Assembly (NCBI GenBank): GCA_964523105.1 | Contig: CAZFZN010000015.1 | Span: 62,001-126,000 of the forward strand | DNA length: 64,000 nucleotides | Source: V1-33 sp964523105 | Lineage (GTDB): Bacteria; Verrucomicrobiota; Verrucomicrobiia; Verrucomicrobiales; V1-33 | Direction of reading: 5' to 3' | Made by a program: the position numbers and the translations under genes | The notes under the pieces: generated by a model | What the model was told of the DNA's origin: nothing | Database searches by the model: none | What the model saw: only the letters and a program-made list of their open reading frames with translations | Part shown: in pieces, positions 1 to 8,083 of the stretch | Position numbering within the stretch: position 1 is the first letter of the stretch | Layout of the letters: every line of letters begins with the position of its first letter

Positions 1-100
1 CCTTCCCGGTGTTGGAGATTTCATCCAGAATCTCCTTCATCTGGCTGTCGTCGAGGACGCCGCGACTTTGGAAAAGATCGAGAACGTATTGGGCGGTCAT
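1..100 (-). CDS. Type II/IV secretion ATPase, N-terminal fragment
   Basis: Only the first 33 codons lie in the window; the gene continues past base 1. The ATG is at 98-100 on the minus strand and the peptide begins MTAQYVLDLFQSRGVLDDSQ. It resembles the short helical N-terminal leader of PilB/GspE-type ATPases and is similar in style to the start of the complete GspE-like protein just upstream (292-1959, same strand). Inference: this is the second of a tandem pair of secretion or pilus-assembly ATPases, which would power assembly at the inner membrane. The catalytic domain is not visible, so the family call is moderate. Confidence 0.6.
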   Translation of the reverse strand, partial: MTAQYVLDLFQSRGVLDDSQMKEILDEISNTGK

Positions 101-129
101 GGGAGAGGAAAGGTGGGAAATGGAGTGAA

Positions 130-270
130 CTAGCAGGAGGCGGCCGGCGTTCCGTGCGGCAGCGGCTCCTGCAGGCCGAGCTTTTCGATTCCGAAATCCG
201 AATCGGAGGTCCGGCAGGAGGAGAGGAGCATCGCGAGCAGAGCGATGATGAGGAGGCGAAAAGCGGTCAT
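130..270 (-). CDS. Small lipoprotein between two secretion ATPase genes
   Basis: A 46-codon reading frame from ATG (268-270) to TAG (130-132). It starts MTAFRLLIIALLAMLLSSC, a short basic start, a hydrophobic stretch and a lipobox (LSSC, Cys19), so the mature product would be a lipid-anchored peptide of only 28 residues ending in Cys. It lies 21 bp after the stop of the upstream GspE-like gene and 29 bp before the next ATPase gene, in the same direction, so it is probably co-transcribed. Known parallel: small lipoproteins (pilotins) assist secretins. A role here is inference only. I do not recognise the family. Confidence 0.6.
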   Translation of the reverse strand: MTAFRLLIIALLAMLLSSCRTSDSDFGIEKLGLQEPLPHGTPAASC

Positions 271-291
271 GTCAGTGGGAGGGTTCAGGTT

Positions 292-1959
292 TCAGTCCAC
301 GTCGCCCATCGTGGTTTCGATCACCTCCTCGGCGGTGGTGAATCCGGCGAGCACCTTGCGGATGCCGTCTTCGCGCAGCGTTCTCATGCCGAGTTCGCGC
401 GCACGCTTGCGAAGCTGCGGCGTGCTCAGCTCCTCGTTGATCATGGTGCGCACCTGGTCGTCGATTTTGAAGATCTCCAGGATACACATCCGGCCGCGGA
501 ATCCCTTTTGGCGGCAGCGGCCGCAGCCGTTGGCTTTCATGATTTTGGAGTCCGCCCCCATGCGGCTGGCGTCGAGATTGAGCGCCCGCATTTCCTTCTC
601 GGTGAGTTCGCCGGGCGTCTTGCACTCGGTGCAGAGCTTGCGGACGAGACGCTGGGCCATCATGGCGCGAACGGCGGAGGCGATGAGGAACGGCTTCACG
701 CCCATGTTGGCCATACGGGCGACGGAACTCGGTGCGTCGTTGGTGTGGAGCGTGGAAAAGACGAGGTGACCGGTGAGCGCGGCATTGATGGCGATGTTCG
801 CCGTCTCCGCGTCCCGGATTTCCCCCACCATGATGATGTTCGGCGCCTGACGCAGCATGGAGCGCAGCGCCGCAGCGAAGGTCATCCCGATGTCCTCCTT
901 CACCGGCACCTGATTGATGCCCGCGAGCTGATACTCCACCGGATCCTCCACCGTGATGATCTTCTTGTCAGGGCGGTTGATGGTATTGAGACAGGCGTAA
1001 AGCGTCGTCGTCTTGCCGGAGCCCGTCGGACCGGTGATGAGGATGATGCCGTCCGGCAGCCCGAGCAGCTCGGTGAACGTCGCGTGGTCGTCGCTGAAGA
1101 AGCCGAGGTCGCTCAGGCCGAGCAGCAGACTGGTCTTGTCGAGAATACGCATGACCACGCTTTCCCCGTGATTGGTCGGCACAGTGCTGACCCGGAGGTC
1201 GATGTCCTTGGCTCCCACTTTGGCCTGAATGCGGCCGTCCTGCGGCACGCGGCGCTCGTCGATGCTCATGCTGCCGGTCATGATCTTGAGACGGGCGAGG
1301 ATCGGAGCGTGCAGGTGCTTCGGATGCGAGGCCACCTCCTGGAGCACGCCGTCGATGCGATACCGGATGCGCAGCTTCTTCTCCAGCGGCTCCACGTGAA
1401 TGTCGCTCGCGCGGCTGTTCACCGCCTCCTGGAGCATTTCGGCCACCAGTTTGATGATCGGCGCATCGGACTCCGTCGCCGCCCCCTCGCTCGCCGAAGT
1501 TCCGACGATCAGCTCATTGCTCTGGTCTTTCTCGTAGCCGTAAAACTCGATCAGAAACTGCGTGATCTGCGACTTCGGCGCACAGTAGAAATCGAGCGCA
1601 TAAGTCACGAGGTGCGGCAGGCTGTCCATCGCCTGAAAATCGAGCGGGTCCGCCACCGCCAGCGCCAGCCGGCTGCCGTCGAAGCTCACCGGCAGCACGT
1701 GATATTTGTTGGCCACTTCCGCGGAAAGCATTTCCAGCGTGGCCGGGTCCGGCACAAACCCTGCGAGGTCCACAAACTCCATGCCCGAATTCATCGCCAT
1801 GGTCTGTGCCACCAGTTCCTCCGAAACGCGATTCGTCTCGATGAGATACTCCAGCGCCGTGCGGCGGCCTTTGGATGCCTGAGCCTCCCCGACCTCGTCC
1901 GGGGTTACATTTCCGGCTTCGGCGAGCAGATCGAGCAGATAATCGTCGTTTGAGTACAC
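292..1959 (-). CDS. GspE/PilB-family type II secretion or type IV pilus ATPase
   Basis: A complete 555-residue hexameric assembly ATPase. An N-terminal MshEN-like region (about residues 1-145) precedes the N2 domain (about 165-300) and the RecA-like motor. Visible motifs: Walker A GPTGSGKT (310-317), Asp box ITVEDPVEY (335-343), Walker B IIMVGEIRD (375-383), His box TGHLVFSTLHT (397-407), and a zinc tetracysteine (C443, C446, C479, C482) typical of GspE/PilB and absent from PilT. ATP hydrolysis would drive pseudopilus or pilus extension at the inner membrane. The ATG at 1959 fits the N-terminal leader. It heads a run with the small lipoprotein and a second ATPase. Which system it serves (T2SS or T4P) cannot be decided because no gspD/F/G homologue is in view. 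Confidence 0.9.
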   Translation of the reverse strand: MYSNDDYLLDLLAEAGNVTPDEVGEAQASKGRRTALEYLIETNRVSEELVAQTMAMNSGMEFVDLAGFVPDPATLEMLSAEVANKYHVLPVSFDGSRLALAVADPLDFQAMDSLPHLVTYALDFYCAPKSQITQFLIEFYGYEKDQSNELIVGTSASEGAATESDAPIIKLVAEMLQEAVNSRASDIHVEPLEKKLRIRYRIDGVLQEVASHPKHLHAPILARLKIMTGSMSIDERRVPQDGRIQAKVGAKDIDLRVSTVPTNHGESVVMRILDKTSLLLGLSDLGFFSDDHATFTELLGLPDGIILITGPTGSGKTTTLYACLNTINRPDKKIITVEDPVEYQLAGINQVPVKEDIGMTFAAALRSMLRQAPNIIMVGEIRDAETANIAINAALTGHLVFSTLHTNDAPSSVARMANMGVKPFLIASAVRAMMAQRLVRKLCTECKTPGELTEKEMRALNLDASRMGADSKIMKANGCGRCRQKGFRGRMCILEIFKIDDQVRTMINEELSTPQLRKRARELGMRTLREDGIRKVLAGFTTAEEVIETTMGDVD

Positions 1960-2169
1960 AGAATTTTCTCCTTCCAGGCCGGGTTTTGCCTGATGCCGCG
2001 GGAGCGCGCAAGCATTCTGTGCAGAAAATAGGAAAATTTCTTAGCCCCGGTAGTCCGTACCCCGCTGCAAAACCTGGAAGACCGGCGCACTGGCGGAAGT
2101 TTTCCGGACCTGTCGTCCCCGGCACGGCTCCCGGGCTTGCACAAACCATCGCGCCTGGAAACATGCCCG

Positions 2170-2802
2170 ATGCATTCCGCCGCCGAAGCCCATCTTTCCA
2201 AAGTCTGCCCGTTGATGCGGCGTCTCATTCGCCGGCACGGCCCCTGCGCCCTGACAGTGAATCCGCGGCAGCCCTGGGAAGCCCTGGTTTGCGCCGTGGC
2301 GCATCAACAATTGAACGGCAAAGCGGCCGACTCCATCCTGCGCCGCTTTCGTTCGCTCTATCCCGGCCGGGCCTTTCCCCGGCCGGATGCCGTGCTCGCC
2401 ACGGACGAGGAGACGCTGCGCCGCAGCGGATTCAGCCGCGGCAAGATCGTCAGCATTCGCGACATCGCGGAAAAAACCCTCGCCGGCGTGGTGCCGACCC
2501 GCTCCGCGGCGCTCAAACTCAGCGATGAAGCATTGATCGAACGACTCGTGGCCCTCCGCGGCGTCGGTCGCTGGACCGTGGAGATGCTGCTGATCTTCAC
2601 GCTCGGCCGCCCCGATGTTTTTCCTTGCGATGATTTCGGCGTGCGCAACGGCTGTCGCCTCGCCATGAAACTGCCGGAGCTGCCGAAACCCCGCGACCTC
2701 CGCGAACTCGCCCTGCGCTGGGCACCGCACCGCACCCTTGCCGCATGGTACTTCTGGCGCGCCGCAGACAATGGGGATGGCGCCGGGCGTCCAATGCCGT
2801 GA
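2170..2802 (+). CDS. DNA-3-methyladenine glycosylase, AlkA-like HhH-GPD family
   Basis: A 210-residue protein of the HhH-GPD base-excision superfamily. The hairpin LRGVGRWTVEML is at residues 129-140, and DVFPCDDFGVRNG follows at 149-161, matching AlkA DVFLPDDYLIK, so D155 is the expected catalytic aspartate. There is no C-terminal iron-sulfur cluster, which argues against EndoIII or MutY. The AlkA N-terminal domain and Ada domain are absent, so this is the short bacterial form. It would excise alkylated purines. The ATG at 2170 is preferred over an in-frame TTG at 2137, because the family N-terminus begins near this point. It is divergent from the GspE-like gene and followed 62 bp later by a Nudix gene. 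Confidence 0.85.
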   Translation: MHSAAEAHLSKVCPLMRRLIRRHGPCALTVNPRQPWEALVCAVAHQQLNGKAADSILRRFRSLYPGRAFPRPDAVLATDEETLRRSGFSRGKIVSIRDIAEKTLAGVVPTRSAALKLSDEALIERLVALRGVGRWTVEMLLIFTLGRPDVFPCDDFGVRNGCRLAMKLPELPKPRDLRELALRWAPHRTLAAWYFWRAADNGDGAGRPMP

Positions 2803-2820
2803 ATCACAAGGCCAGCAACC

Positions 2821-2855
2821 TTCATCCTTCAGCCTTCAGCCTTCATCCTTCAGAC
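2821..2855 (+). repeat. Five tandem heptamers (TTCAKCC type) before a start codon
   Basis: Five consecutive 7-mers: TTCATCC, TTCAGCC, TTCAGCC, TTCATCC, TTCAGAC. They fill most of the 62-bp gap between the glycosylase and Nudix genes and end 9 bp before the Nudix ATG. A second tract of the same type precedes ftsK (38596-38623) at the same spacing. Confidence 0.85.
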
Positions 2856-2864
2856 TTTCCAAAA

Positions 2865-3386
2865 ATGCATCCCTCCCTCCACTTCAAACACTGTCCCTCC
2901 TGCGGCGCCGCGCGCGAACCCTCACAAACTCAGCCGCTGCAATGTCCCGGCTGCGGATTCACCCTCTTTGTGAATACCACCTGCGCCACGGGTGCGTTTT
3001 TGAGGCGCGCGGACGGCTGCGTGCTCTTCATCCGCCGCGCCCACGAACCGGCCAAAGGCAAACTCGCCATCCCTGGCGGCTTCATCGATGAGGGCGAAAC
3101 GGCCGAGCAGGCGCTGCGCCGCGAGTTCATGGAGGAGGTCGGCGTCGCCCTCGGCGTTCTTGAGTTTCTCTGCTCTCACCCCAATTCCTATCATTACGCC
3201 GGAGTCACCTATCCGGTGCTGGACTTCTTCTTCGCCGCGAACGCTGCGGGCGGCGAAAACCCGCAGGCCCTCGATGCGGTGGAAAGTTTCTGCTGGCTCG
3301 ATCCCGCCGGCGTGCGCGAGGACGAGATCGCTTTTCCCAGCATGGTCCACGCCCTGCGCGTTTATCTTTCCCGCTCGCAGACCTGA
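2865..3386 (+). CDS. Nudix hydrolase with N-terminal zinc ribbon
   Basis: A 173-residue Nudix protein. A zinc-ribbon (CPSCG at C10/C13, CPGCG at C27/C30) precedes the Nudix fold, and the Nudix box GFIDEGETAEQALRREFMEEVG lies at about 72-93 with all of G-x5-E-x7-REUxEE present. The zinc ribbon is reminiscent of NudC-type NADH pyrophosphatases, but the protein is shorter and the NudC SQPWPFPxS signature is missing, so a general nucleoside-diphosphate-X or ADP-ribose hydrolase is safer. The ATG at 2865 sits 9 bp after the heptamer tract; an upstream extension would translate that tract and is unlikely. Cytosolic. Confidence 0.85.
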   Translation: MHPSLHFKHCPSCGAAREPSQTQPLQCPGCGFTLFVNTTCATGAFLRRADGCVLFIRRAHEPAKGKLAIPGGFIDEGETAEQALRREFMEEVGVALGVLEFLCSHPNSYHYAGVTYPVLDFFFAANAAGGENPQALDAVESFCWLDPAGVREDEIAFPSMVHALRVYLSRSQT

Positions 3387-3441
3387 ACGCGCCCCTGCTT
3401 CGCGCTTGCCGCCGCACGGCCCGCTTTGAACGCGTCACGGC

Positions 3442-5511
3442 ATGACTGCACTGCACCGGTTCTTCCTGCTCACGCTGCTCCCCTTCCCTGCTCTCGCGGC
3501 GGATGATTTTGATATCGTCATCTACGGTGGCACCTCCGGCGGCGTGGCGGCGGGCATCCAGGCTTCGCGCATGGGGAAAAGTGTCGTCGTCATCGAATCG
3601 ACGAAATTCGTCGGCGGCCTGACCACCGGCGGACTCGGCGCCACCGACATCGGCAACAAGCGCTGCATCGGCGGCATCTCACGCGAGTTTTACGAACACA
3701 TCCGCCGGCATTACGACGATCCCGCGAACTGGAAATACGGCACGCGCGAAAAGTACTTCGCGGGCAAAACCCACAGCAATTCCGCGGAGGAAATAGCCAT
3801 GTGGACCTTCGAGCCGCACGCGGCCTCGAAAGTCTATGACGACATGCTGCGCGCCGCGAAGGTGCCGGTGGTTTTCGGAGAGCGGCTCGACCTGACGAAC
3901 GGAGTGCAGAAAAACGGCACCGCCATCACCGCCATCCGCATGGAAAGCGGCCGCACGTTCACCGGGCGCATGTTCATCGATGCCACCTACGAGGGCGATC
4001 TCATGGCGAAGGCCGGCGTCAGCTATCACGTCGGGCGCGAGGCCAATTCCGTTTATGGCGAGACGCTCAACGGCGTGCAGGTGAAGAACGCGACCAAACA
4101 CCAGTTCACGCACCGGCCCGATCCTTACATAAAGCCAGGCGATCCCTCCAGCGGCCTGCTGCCGGGCATCCAAAAGGAGGATCCCGGCAAGGACGGCGAG
4201 GGCGACAAGCGCGTGCAGGCCTACAACTTCCGCATGTGCACCACCGACGCGCCGGAGAACCGCGTGCCCTGGCCGAAACCCGCGAATTACGATCCCCTGC
4301 GCTTCGAACTGCTGCTGCGGAACTTCGAAGCCGGGGACCACCGGTCGCCATGGAATCCGATCTTCATGCCCAACCGCAAGACGGATACGAACAACAACTT
4401 CGCCTTCAGCACCGACAACATCGGCATGAATTACGACTATCCGGAGGCCGATTACGCCACCCGCGCGAAGATTTGGCAGGAGCATGTCGATTACCAGCAG
4501 GGCCTCATGTGGACGCTGGCCAACAGCCCGCGCGTGCCGGAAAAAGTGCGCGCGGAATTCCAGCGCCTCGGGCTGGCCAAAGATGAATTCACCGACAATA
4601 ACCACTGGCCGCGCCAGTTGTATGTCCGCGAAGCGCGGCGCATGATCGGCCGTTATGTCATGGCCGAGCGCAACTGCCGGCGCGCCGTGGTCGTCGAGGA
4701 CAGCGTCGGCATGGGCGCCTACAACATGGATTCGCACAACGTGCAGCGCTATCTCAGCAAGGACGGCCGCGTGCTCAACGAAGGCGACATTCAAACCAGC
4801 AGCCGGCCCTATCCGGTGAGCTGGCGCAGCATTCATCCGAAGGCGGAGGAATGCACCAACCTGCTCGTGCCCGTTTGCCTCAGCGCCTCCCATATCGCCT
4901 ACGGCAGCATCCGCATGGAGCCGGTCTTCATGGTCATGGGCCAAAGCGCCGCCACCGCCGCCGCTCTCGCCATCGATGACAAAGTCACTTTCCAGAATCT
5001 CGACTACGCGAAACTGAAGACCCGGCTGCTCGCTGACAACCAGGTGCTGGATTTTGAATCTCCCGTCCTCACCGCCGGCAAAGGTGCCGTCAATAAAGCC
5101 AAACTGCCCGGCGTCGTGGTGGATGACACCGAAGCCGAGCGCCACGGCTTTTACGCCCAAAGCACCGCCGCCAGCCCCTACGTCGGCAGCGGCTATGCGC
5201 ACGACAGCAACGTCGAAAAAGGAACGCAGCGCGCCATCTTCCGCGCCAAACTCCCCGCCCGCGGCCCCTACGAAATCCGCATCGCCTACACCGCTCTCGA
5301 CAACCGCGCCACCAACACTCCCGTGACCGTCAAGCTCGCCAGCGGCGAAAAAAACCTCACCGTGAATCAAAGAAAGAAACCCGCCATCGACGGCCTCTGG
5401 CATTCGCTCGGCACCTTCGACCTCCACGACGAATGCGCCGTCGAATTCACCACCAAAGGCACCGACGGTCACGTCATCATCGACGCCGTCCAGTGGCTGC
5501 CCGCGAAATAG
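3442..5511 (+). CDS. Secreted FAD-dependent oxidoreductase with C-terminal Golvesin/Xly-type domain
   Basis: A 689-residue protein. A signal peptide (residues 1-20, ending PALAA) is followed at once by a dinucleotide-binding start DFDIVIYGGTSGGVAAGIQA (about 23-42) and IES at the end of the second strand, as in the FAD_oxidored family (PF12831). The final 130 residues (VVVDDTEAERHGFY... to VIIDAVQWLPAK) resemble the carbohydrate-binding-like domain at the C-terminus of xanthan lyases and golvesin. Substrate unknown; such proteins are common in polysaccharide-degrading Verrucomicrobiota and Planctomycetes and act outside the cytoplasm. The gene is convergent with the RppH-like gene, and the short gap carries a double palindrome. 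Confidence 0.85.
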   Translation: MTALHRFFLLTLLPFPALAADDFDIVIYGGTSGGVAAGIQASRMGKSVVVIESTKFVGGLTTGGLGATDIGNKRCIGGISREFYEHIRRHYDDPANWKYGTREKYFAGKTHSNSAEEIAMWTFEPHAASKVYDDMLRAAKVPVVFGERLDLTNGVQKNGTAITAIRMESGRTFTGRMFIDATYEGDLMAKAGVSYHVGREANSVYGETLNGVQVKNATKHQFTHRPDPYIKPGDPSSGLLPGIQKEDPGKDGEGDKRVQAYNFRMCTTDAPENRVPWPKPANYDPLRFELLLRNFEAGDHRSPWNPIFMPNRKTDTNNNFAFSTDNIGMNYDYPEADYATRAKIWQEHVDYQQGLMWTLANSPRVPEKVRAEFQRLGLAKDEFTDNNHWPRQLYVREARRMIGRYVMAERNCRRAVVVEDSVGMGAYNMDSHNVQRYLSKDGRVLNEGDIQTSSRPYPVSWRSIHPKAEECTNLLVPVCLSASHIAYGSIRMEPVFMVMGQSAATAAALAIDDKVTFQNLDYAKLKTRLLADNQVLDFESPVLTAGKGAVNKAKLPGVVVDDTEAERHGFYAQSTAASPYVGSGYAHDSNVEKGTQRAIFRAKLPARGPYEIRIAYTALDNRATNTPVTVKLASGEKNLTVNQRKKPAIDGLWHSLGTFDLHDECAVEFTTKGTDGHVIIDAVQWLPAK

Positions 5512-5516
5512 GGCTG

Positions 5517-5557
5517 CACGGGCTTCCAGCCTGCGCCGCCCGGCATCCTGCCGGGTG
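5517..5557. repeat. REP-like pair of palindromes between convergent genes
   Basis: Two adjacent imperfect palindromes. The first pairs 5517-5524 with 5528-5535 around a TCC loop (6 of 8 pairs). The second pairs 5537-5545 with 5549-5557 around another TCC loop (8 of 9 pairs). There is no T-tract, so it is not a standard terminator. It fills the 68-bp gap between two convergent genes, a typical REP/BIME location. The same TCC or GGA loop is seen in the palindromes inside ftsK (40561-40694). Confidence 0.6.
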
Positions 5558-5579
5558 CCGCCATACAAGCTCGAACCAG

Positions 5580-6131
5580 CTAGCTCGCGGCAGTCAGCGC
5601 CTCCAGTCCCTGCGGCTCCACGCCGAAAAAATCACGAATCACTTTCGCATAGACCTCGCGTTTGAAGTCCGGCAGCCAGCGCAGATCGAACTCAGCGGGC
5701 TCGATCCAGCGGAAACTGCGGAACTCCGGCTGCTTCGTGGCCAGATTGATGAGCGAATCCGGGCCGCGGAATTTGCAGCGGAAGTAAGTCTGCTGCTGGC
5801 CGACGTATTTGCCGCGCTTCCGGTGCCGCTGCGGAAACCGGTACCGATAGCCGCCGCGTTCCTCCAGCACGTCGTAGCTCTGCGGGAGCAGCGAAATCTC
5901 CTCCCAAATCTCCCGCGCCAGCGCTTCGCGCGGCGTTTCGCCGTAGTCGCGCCCGCCCTGGGGAAACTGCCAGCTGTCAGCGTAGTCCTTGCGCTCGCAG
6001 ATGAGCAGGCGGCCCTCTTCATTGATCATGAGACAGGCCACACAGGGGCGGAATTTTTCGGGCGGGGGGCGGTCGGAATTTGAAGGCACGGCGGAAGGGC
6101 GTGACGAAACGCGCCGCGCCGGGAGCGTCAA
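5580..6131 (-). CDS. Nudix hydrolase, RppH-like
   Basis: A 183-residue protein. FRPCVACLMINEEGRLLICER and SWQFPQGG (about 27-60) match the start of RNA pyrophosphohydrolase RppH/YgdP, followed by the Nudix box GRDYGETPREALAREIWEEIS (60-80), in which the terminal Gly of the consensus is Ser. Family role: removal of pyrophosphate from dinucleoside polyphosphates or 5'-triphosphate RNA. The start is uncertain: a TTG at 6129-6131 lies one base after the stop of the upstream ABC gene and suggests coupling, while a GTG at 6087-6089 would give a length closer to E. coli RppH. Confidence 0.8.
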   Translation of the reverse strand: MTLPARRVSSRPSAVPSNSDRPPPEKFRPCVACLMINEEGRLLICERKDYADSWQFPQGGRDYGETPREALAREIWEEISLLPQSYDVLEERGGYRYRFPQRHRKRGKYVGQQQTYFRCKFRGPDSLINLATKQPEFRSFRWIEPAEFDLRWLPDFKREVYAKVIRDFFGVEPQGLEALTAAS

Positions 6132-6132
6132 C

Positions 6133-6918
6133 TCATTTCCGGACGCTCATGCGCCATGACGCGCCGTGACGCGACAACCGGACTCGCGCGTCGAAGACCG
6201 CGCCAAGCACCGCCGGAGTCAGCACTTCCCGCACAGGTCCTGCGGCCACGGCCCGGCCGGCGCGCAGCGCGAGCACATGCGTGCAGGCGGGGGGAATTTC
6301 CTCAAGGTGATGCGTCACCAGCACCAGCGCCGGACCTTTCCGCGCCACAGCCATCTGCTGCACGAATTGCAGAAACCGCTCGCGTGCCAGCGGGTCGAGT
6401 CCGGCGCACGGCTCGTCCAGAATCAGCAGCGCCGGCTGCGCCATGAGCGCGCGGCCTATCAACACGCGCTGCCGCTCGCCCTGACTGAGCACCGCCCACG
6501 GTCGATCCAGCACCGCGGAGCACCGCACGCGCTGCGCCATGCGCCGCGCGGCCGCGGCTTCCGCCGCATTGAGCCGGCCCCAAAAGTTGATCTGCCCGCT
6601 CAGGCCGCTCCCGATCACGTTCAGCGCCGGCTCGTCATCGTCCACCATTTGCTGCAACGCGCTGCTCACGATGCCGATGCGGCGCCGCAGGCCGATCCAG
6701 TCGCTTTCGCCGTAGGTTTCGCCCAGCACGGAAACACTGCCGGCGGTGGGCGTGAGAAATCCGGTCAGGCAGTTGAGCAGCGAGGTTTTTCCGGACCCGT
6801 TCGGTCCCAAAATCGTCCACATTTCCCCGCGCTCCACGCGCCATGACAGTCCGCGCAGCACGCGGGTGCCGCGGCGGGTGACGGTGAGTCCGGAAACTTC
6901 GAGAACGGGCGGGGGCAT
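6133..6918 (-). CDS. ABC transporter ATP-binding protein, ModF/YlmA-like
   Basis: A 261-residue single ABC ATPase. Walker A GPNGSGKT (38-45), signature LSQGE (144-148), Walker B LLILDEP (164-170) and the H-switch VLVTHH are all present. The stretch from GSVSVLGETYG to WIGLRRRIGIVSSALQ resembles ModF/YlmA-type proteins, which are often encoded without a permease, as here. The ATG at 6918 places MPPPVLEVSGLTV at the start; a longer frame exists but would run into the terminator of the upstream gene. The stop lies next to the putative start of the RppH-like gene, so the two are probably one transcript. Confidence 0.8.
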   Translation of the reverse strand: MPPPVLEVSGLTVTRRGTRVLRGLSWRVERGEMWTILGPNGSGKTSLLNCLTGFLTPTAGSVSVLGETYGESDWIGLRRRIGIVSSALQQMVDDDEPALNVIGSGLSGQINFWGRLNAAEAAAARRMAQRVRCSAVLDRPWAVLSQGERQRVLIGRALMAQPALLILDEPCAGLDPLARERFLQFVQQMAVARKGPALVLVTHHLEEIPPACTHVLALRAGRAVAAGPVREVLTPAVLGAVFDARVRLSRHGASWRMSVRK

Positions 6919-6975
6919 GGCGTCCCTTGGCGCATTCGTCCCGCTTGGCAATGCGCAAGCTGCCGCGGCCCGGGC

Positions 6976-7009
6976 AAAAAGAAAACCACGCACCGCGAAC
7001 GGTGCGTGG
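6976..7009 (-). terminator. Intrinsic terminator with UUCG tetraloop
   Basis: On the minus strand a perfect 10-bp stem (7009-7000 with 6995-6986) closes a TTCG loop and runs into TTTTCTTTTT (6985-6976). It lies 26 bp after the DUF5069 stop and before the ABC gene start, so it separates these two transcription units. Confidence 0.9.
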
Positions 7010-7034
7010 TCTGATTAAATGAGTCGCCGGAGAA

Positions 7035-7472
7035 TCAGGCCAGCACGTCGCGGTGGAAGGCTTTCCAGTCGTCGAGATTGTTCAGATTTACGGCGTCCTT
7101 GATGTTGCCGGTGTCCTCGATGTTGTTCTCGCCGAGAATGGCTTTGCGCGTGGCGTCGTCGTGGATGTAACCGGCGATGGCGGCATTGAGTTTGCGCACG
7201 GCTTCGGCATCGAGACTGCCGCCTTTTTTGGCCAGCACCCAGGCTTCGCATTCCGGATAGCTGGGCTTCTTGTCCTTGATGAAGGCGAGGAATTCCTCCC
7301 GGTCGATGCCGAGACCGTCGAGCACCATCTGGTCATAACCTTTGCCGCAGGCGGGATAGTCATCGTGCAGCTTGCCGGTGGCACCGAGGGAAGCCTTTTG
7401 CCAGAGACGCGGGAGGTGCAGAACGCCGATGGGACCGGCGATGCCGGAGCTGATCATGGGAATGTATTTCAT
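7035..7472 (-). CDS. DUF5069 family protein
   Basis: A 145-residue soluble protein. It has the DUF5069 layout: an N-terminal GVLHLPRLWQKASLGATGKL segment, then DYPACGKGYDQMVLDGLGI and a C-terminal PECEAWVLAKKG region. No signal peptide or membrane segment is seen. The family is common in Verrucomicrobiota and Planctomycetes and I know of no function for it. It stands alone, upstream of a strong terminator (6976-7009). Confidence 0.8.
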   Translation of the reverse strand: MKYIPMISSGIAGPIGVLHLPRLWQKASLGATGKLHDDYPACGKGYDQMVLDGLGIDREEFLAFIKDKKPSYPECEAWVLAKKGGSLDAEAVRKLNAAIAGYIHDDATRKAILGENNIEDTGNIKDAVNLNNLDDWKAFHRDVLA

Positions 7473-7603
7473 AGCGGTGTGTGGTTTGGTTGGAAGGGGC
7501 CGCCATTACGCGGCACAGCGGGACTGGCTTACAAACGGCGACGCTGAAACGCAAGAAGCGGCAGGAAAATAATCTGCGGAGTGCGAAGACCGCCCGCCGG
7601 CCC

Positions 7604-8083
7604 TCACTCCTCGCCATCGTAATACTCGAGCCCCTCTGAGCGGACGATTTTGCGCTCCGGCGAACGCACCAGCCATTTGCCGCTGTCCGGGTAATGGCAC
7701 GACTCGCCGACGGGATTGTCGGCGATGACGTACACGACGAGATCCTCCGCGCCCCCGTTCGCAATCTGATGCGGTTCTCCGGGACGGAACAGAAAGGCAT
7801 CGCCCGGCTCGATCGGCGTGGTGCCGTCCTGATGCCGCACCGTGCCGGTGCCGGAAATGACATGGTAGAATTCCCACTGTGCGCTGTGAGAGTGATACGG
7901 ATAGGGCACCTTGCCGGGCGGGATGCGCAGAATCTCCACATCGAACGGATGCCGCTGCATCAGGTCTGTGGATAACGGATCGCGCCCCAGCGCCTGCGAC
8001 ACCTGTTTGCCCGCACCGGCGAATTTTCCTTTTGGTGAGGACCAGGTGCTTTCTTCAAGCTGATGGGTGTTGACTTTTTTCAT
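7604..8083 (-). CDS. Single-domain cupin protein
   Basis: A 159-residue cupin. Motif 1 is YHSHSAQWEFYHVISGTG (about residues 62-79) and motif 2 is GDAFLFRPGEPHQIAN, with the histidines and glutamate that usually bind a divalent metal. The C-terminal part (GESCHYPDSGKWLV) is characteristic of a cupin subgroup that I cannot assign to a substrate. The ATG at 8081-8083 overlaps the TGA of the upstream gene (8080-8082) in an ATGA, pointing to translational coupling. Confidence 0.8.
   Translation of the reverse strand: MKKVNTHQLEESTWSSPKGKFAGAGKQVSQALGRDPLSTDLMQRHPFDVEILRIPPGKVPYPYHSHSAQWEFYHVISGTGTVRHQDGTTPIEPGDAFLFRPGEPHQIANGGAEDLVVYVIADNPVGESCHYPDSGKWLVRSPERKIVRSEGLEYYDGEE

Noticed and set aside
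154..1953. A 599-codon plus-strand open frame opposite the GspE-like gene
   Set aside because: It is Arg/His-rich with no domain, and mirrors a gene with all catalytic motifs on the other strand; a result of high G+C.
3679..5568. A 629-codon minus-strand frame opposite the FAD oxidoreductase
   Set aside because: No signal, motif or domain; the plus-strand protein is clearly recognisable.
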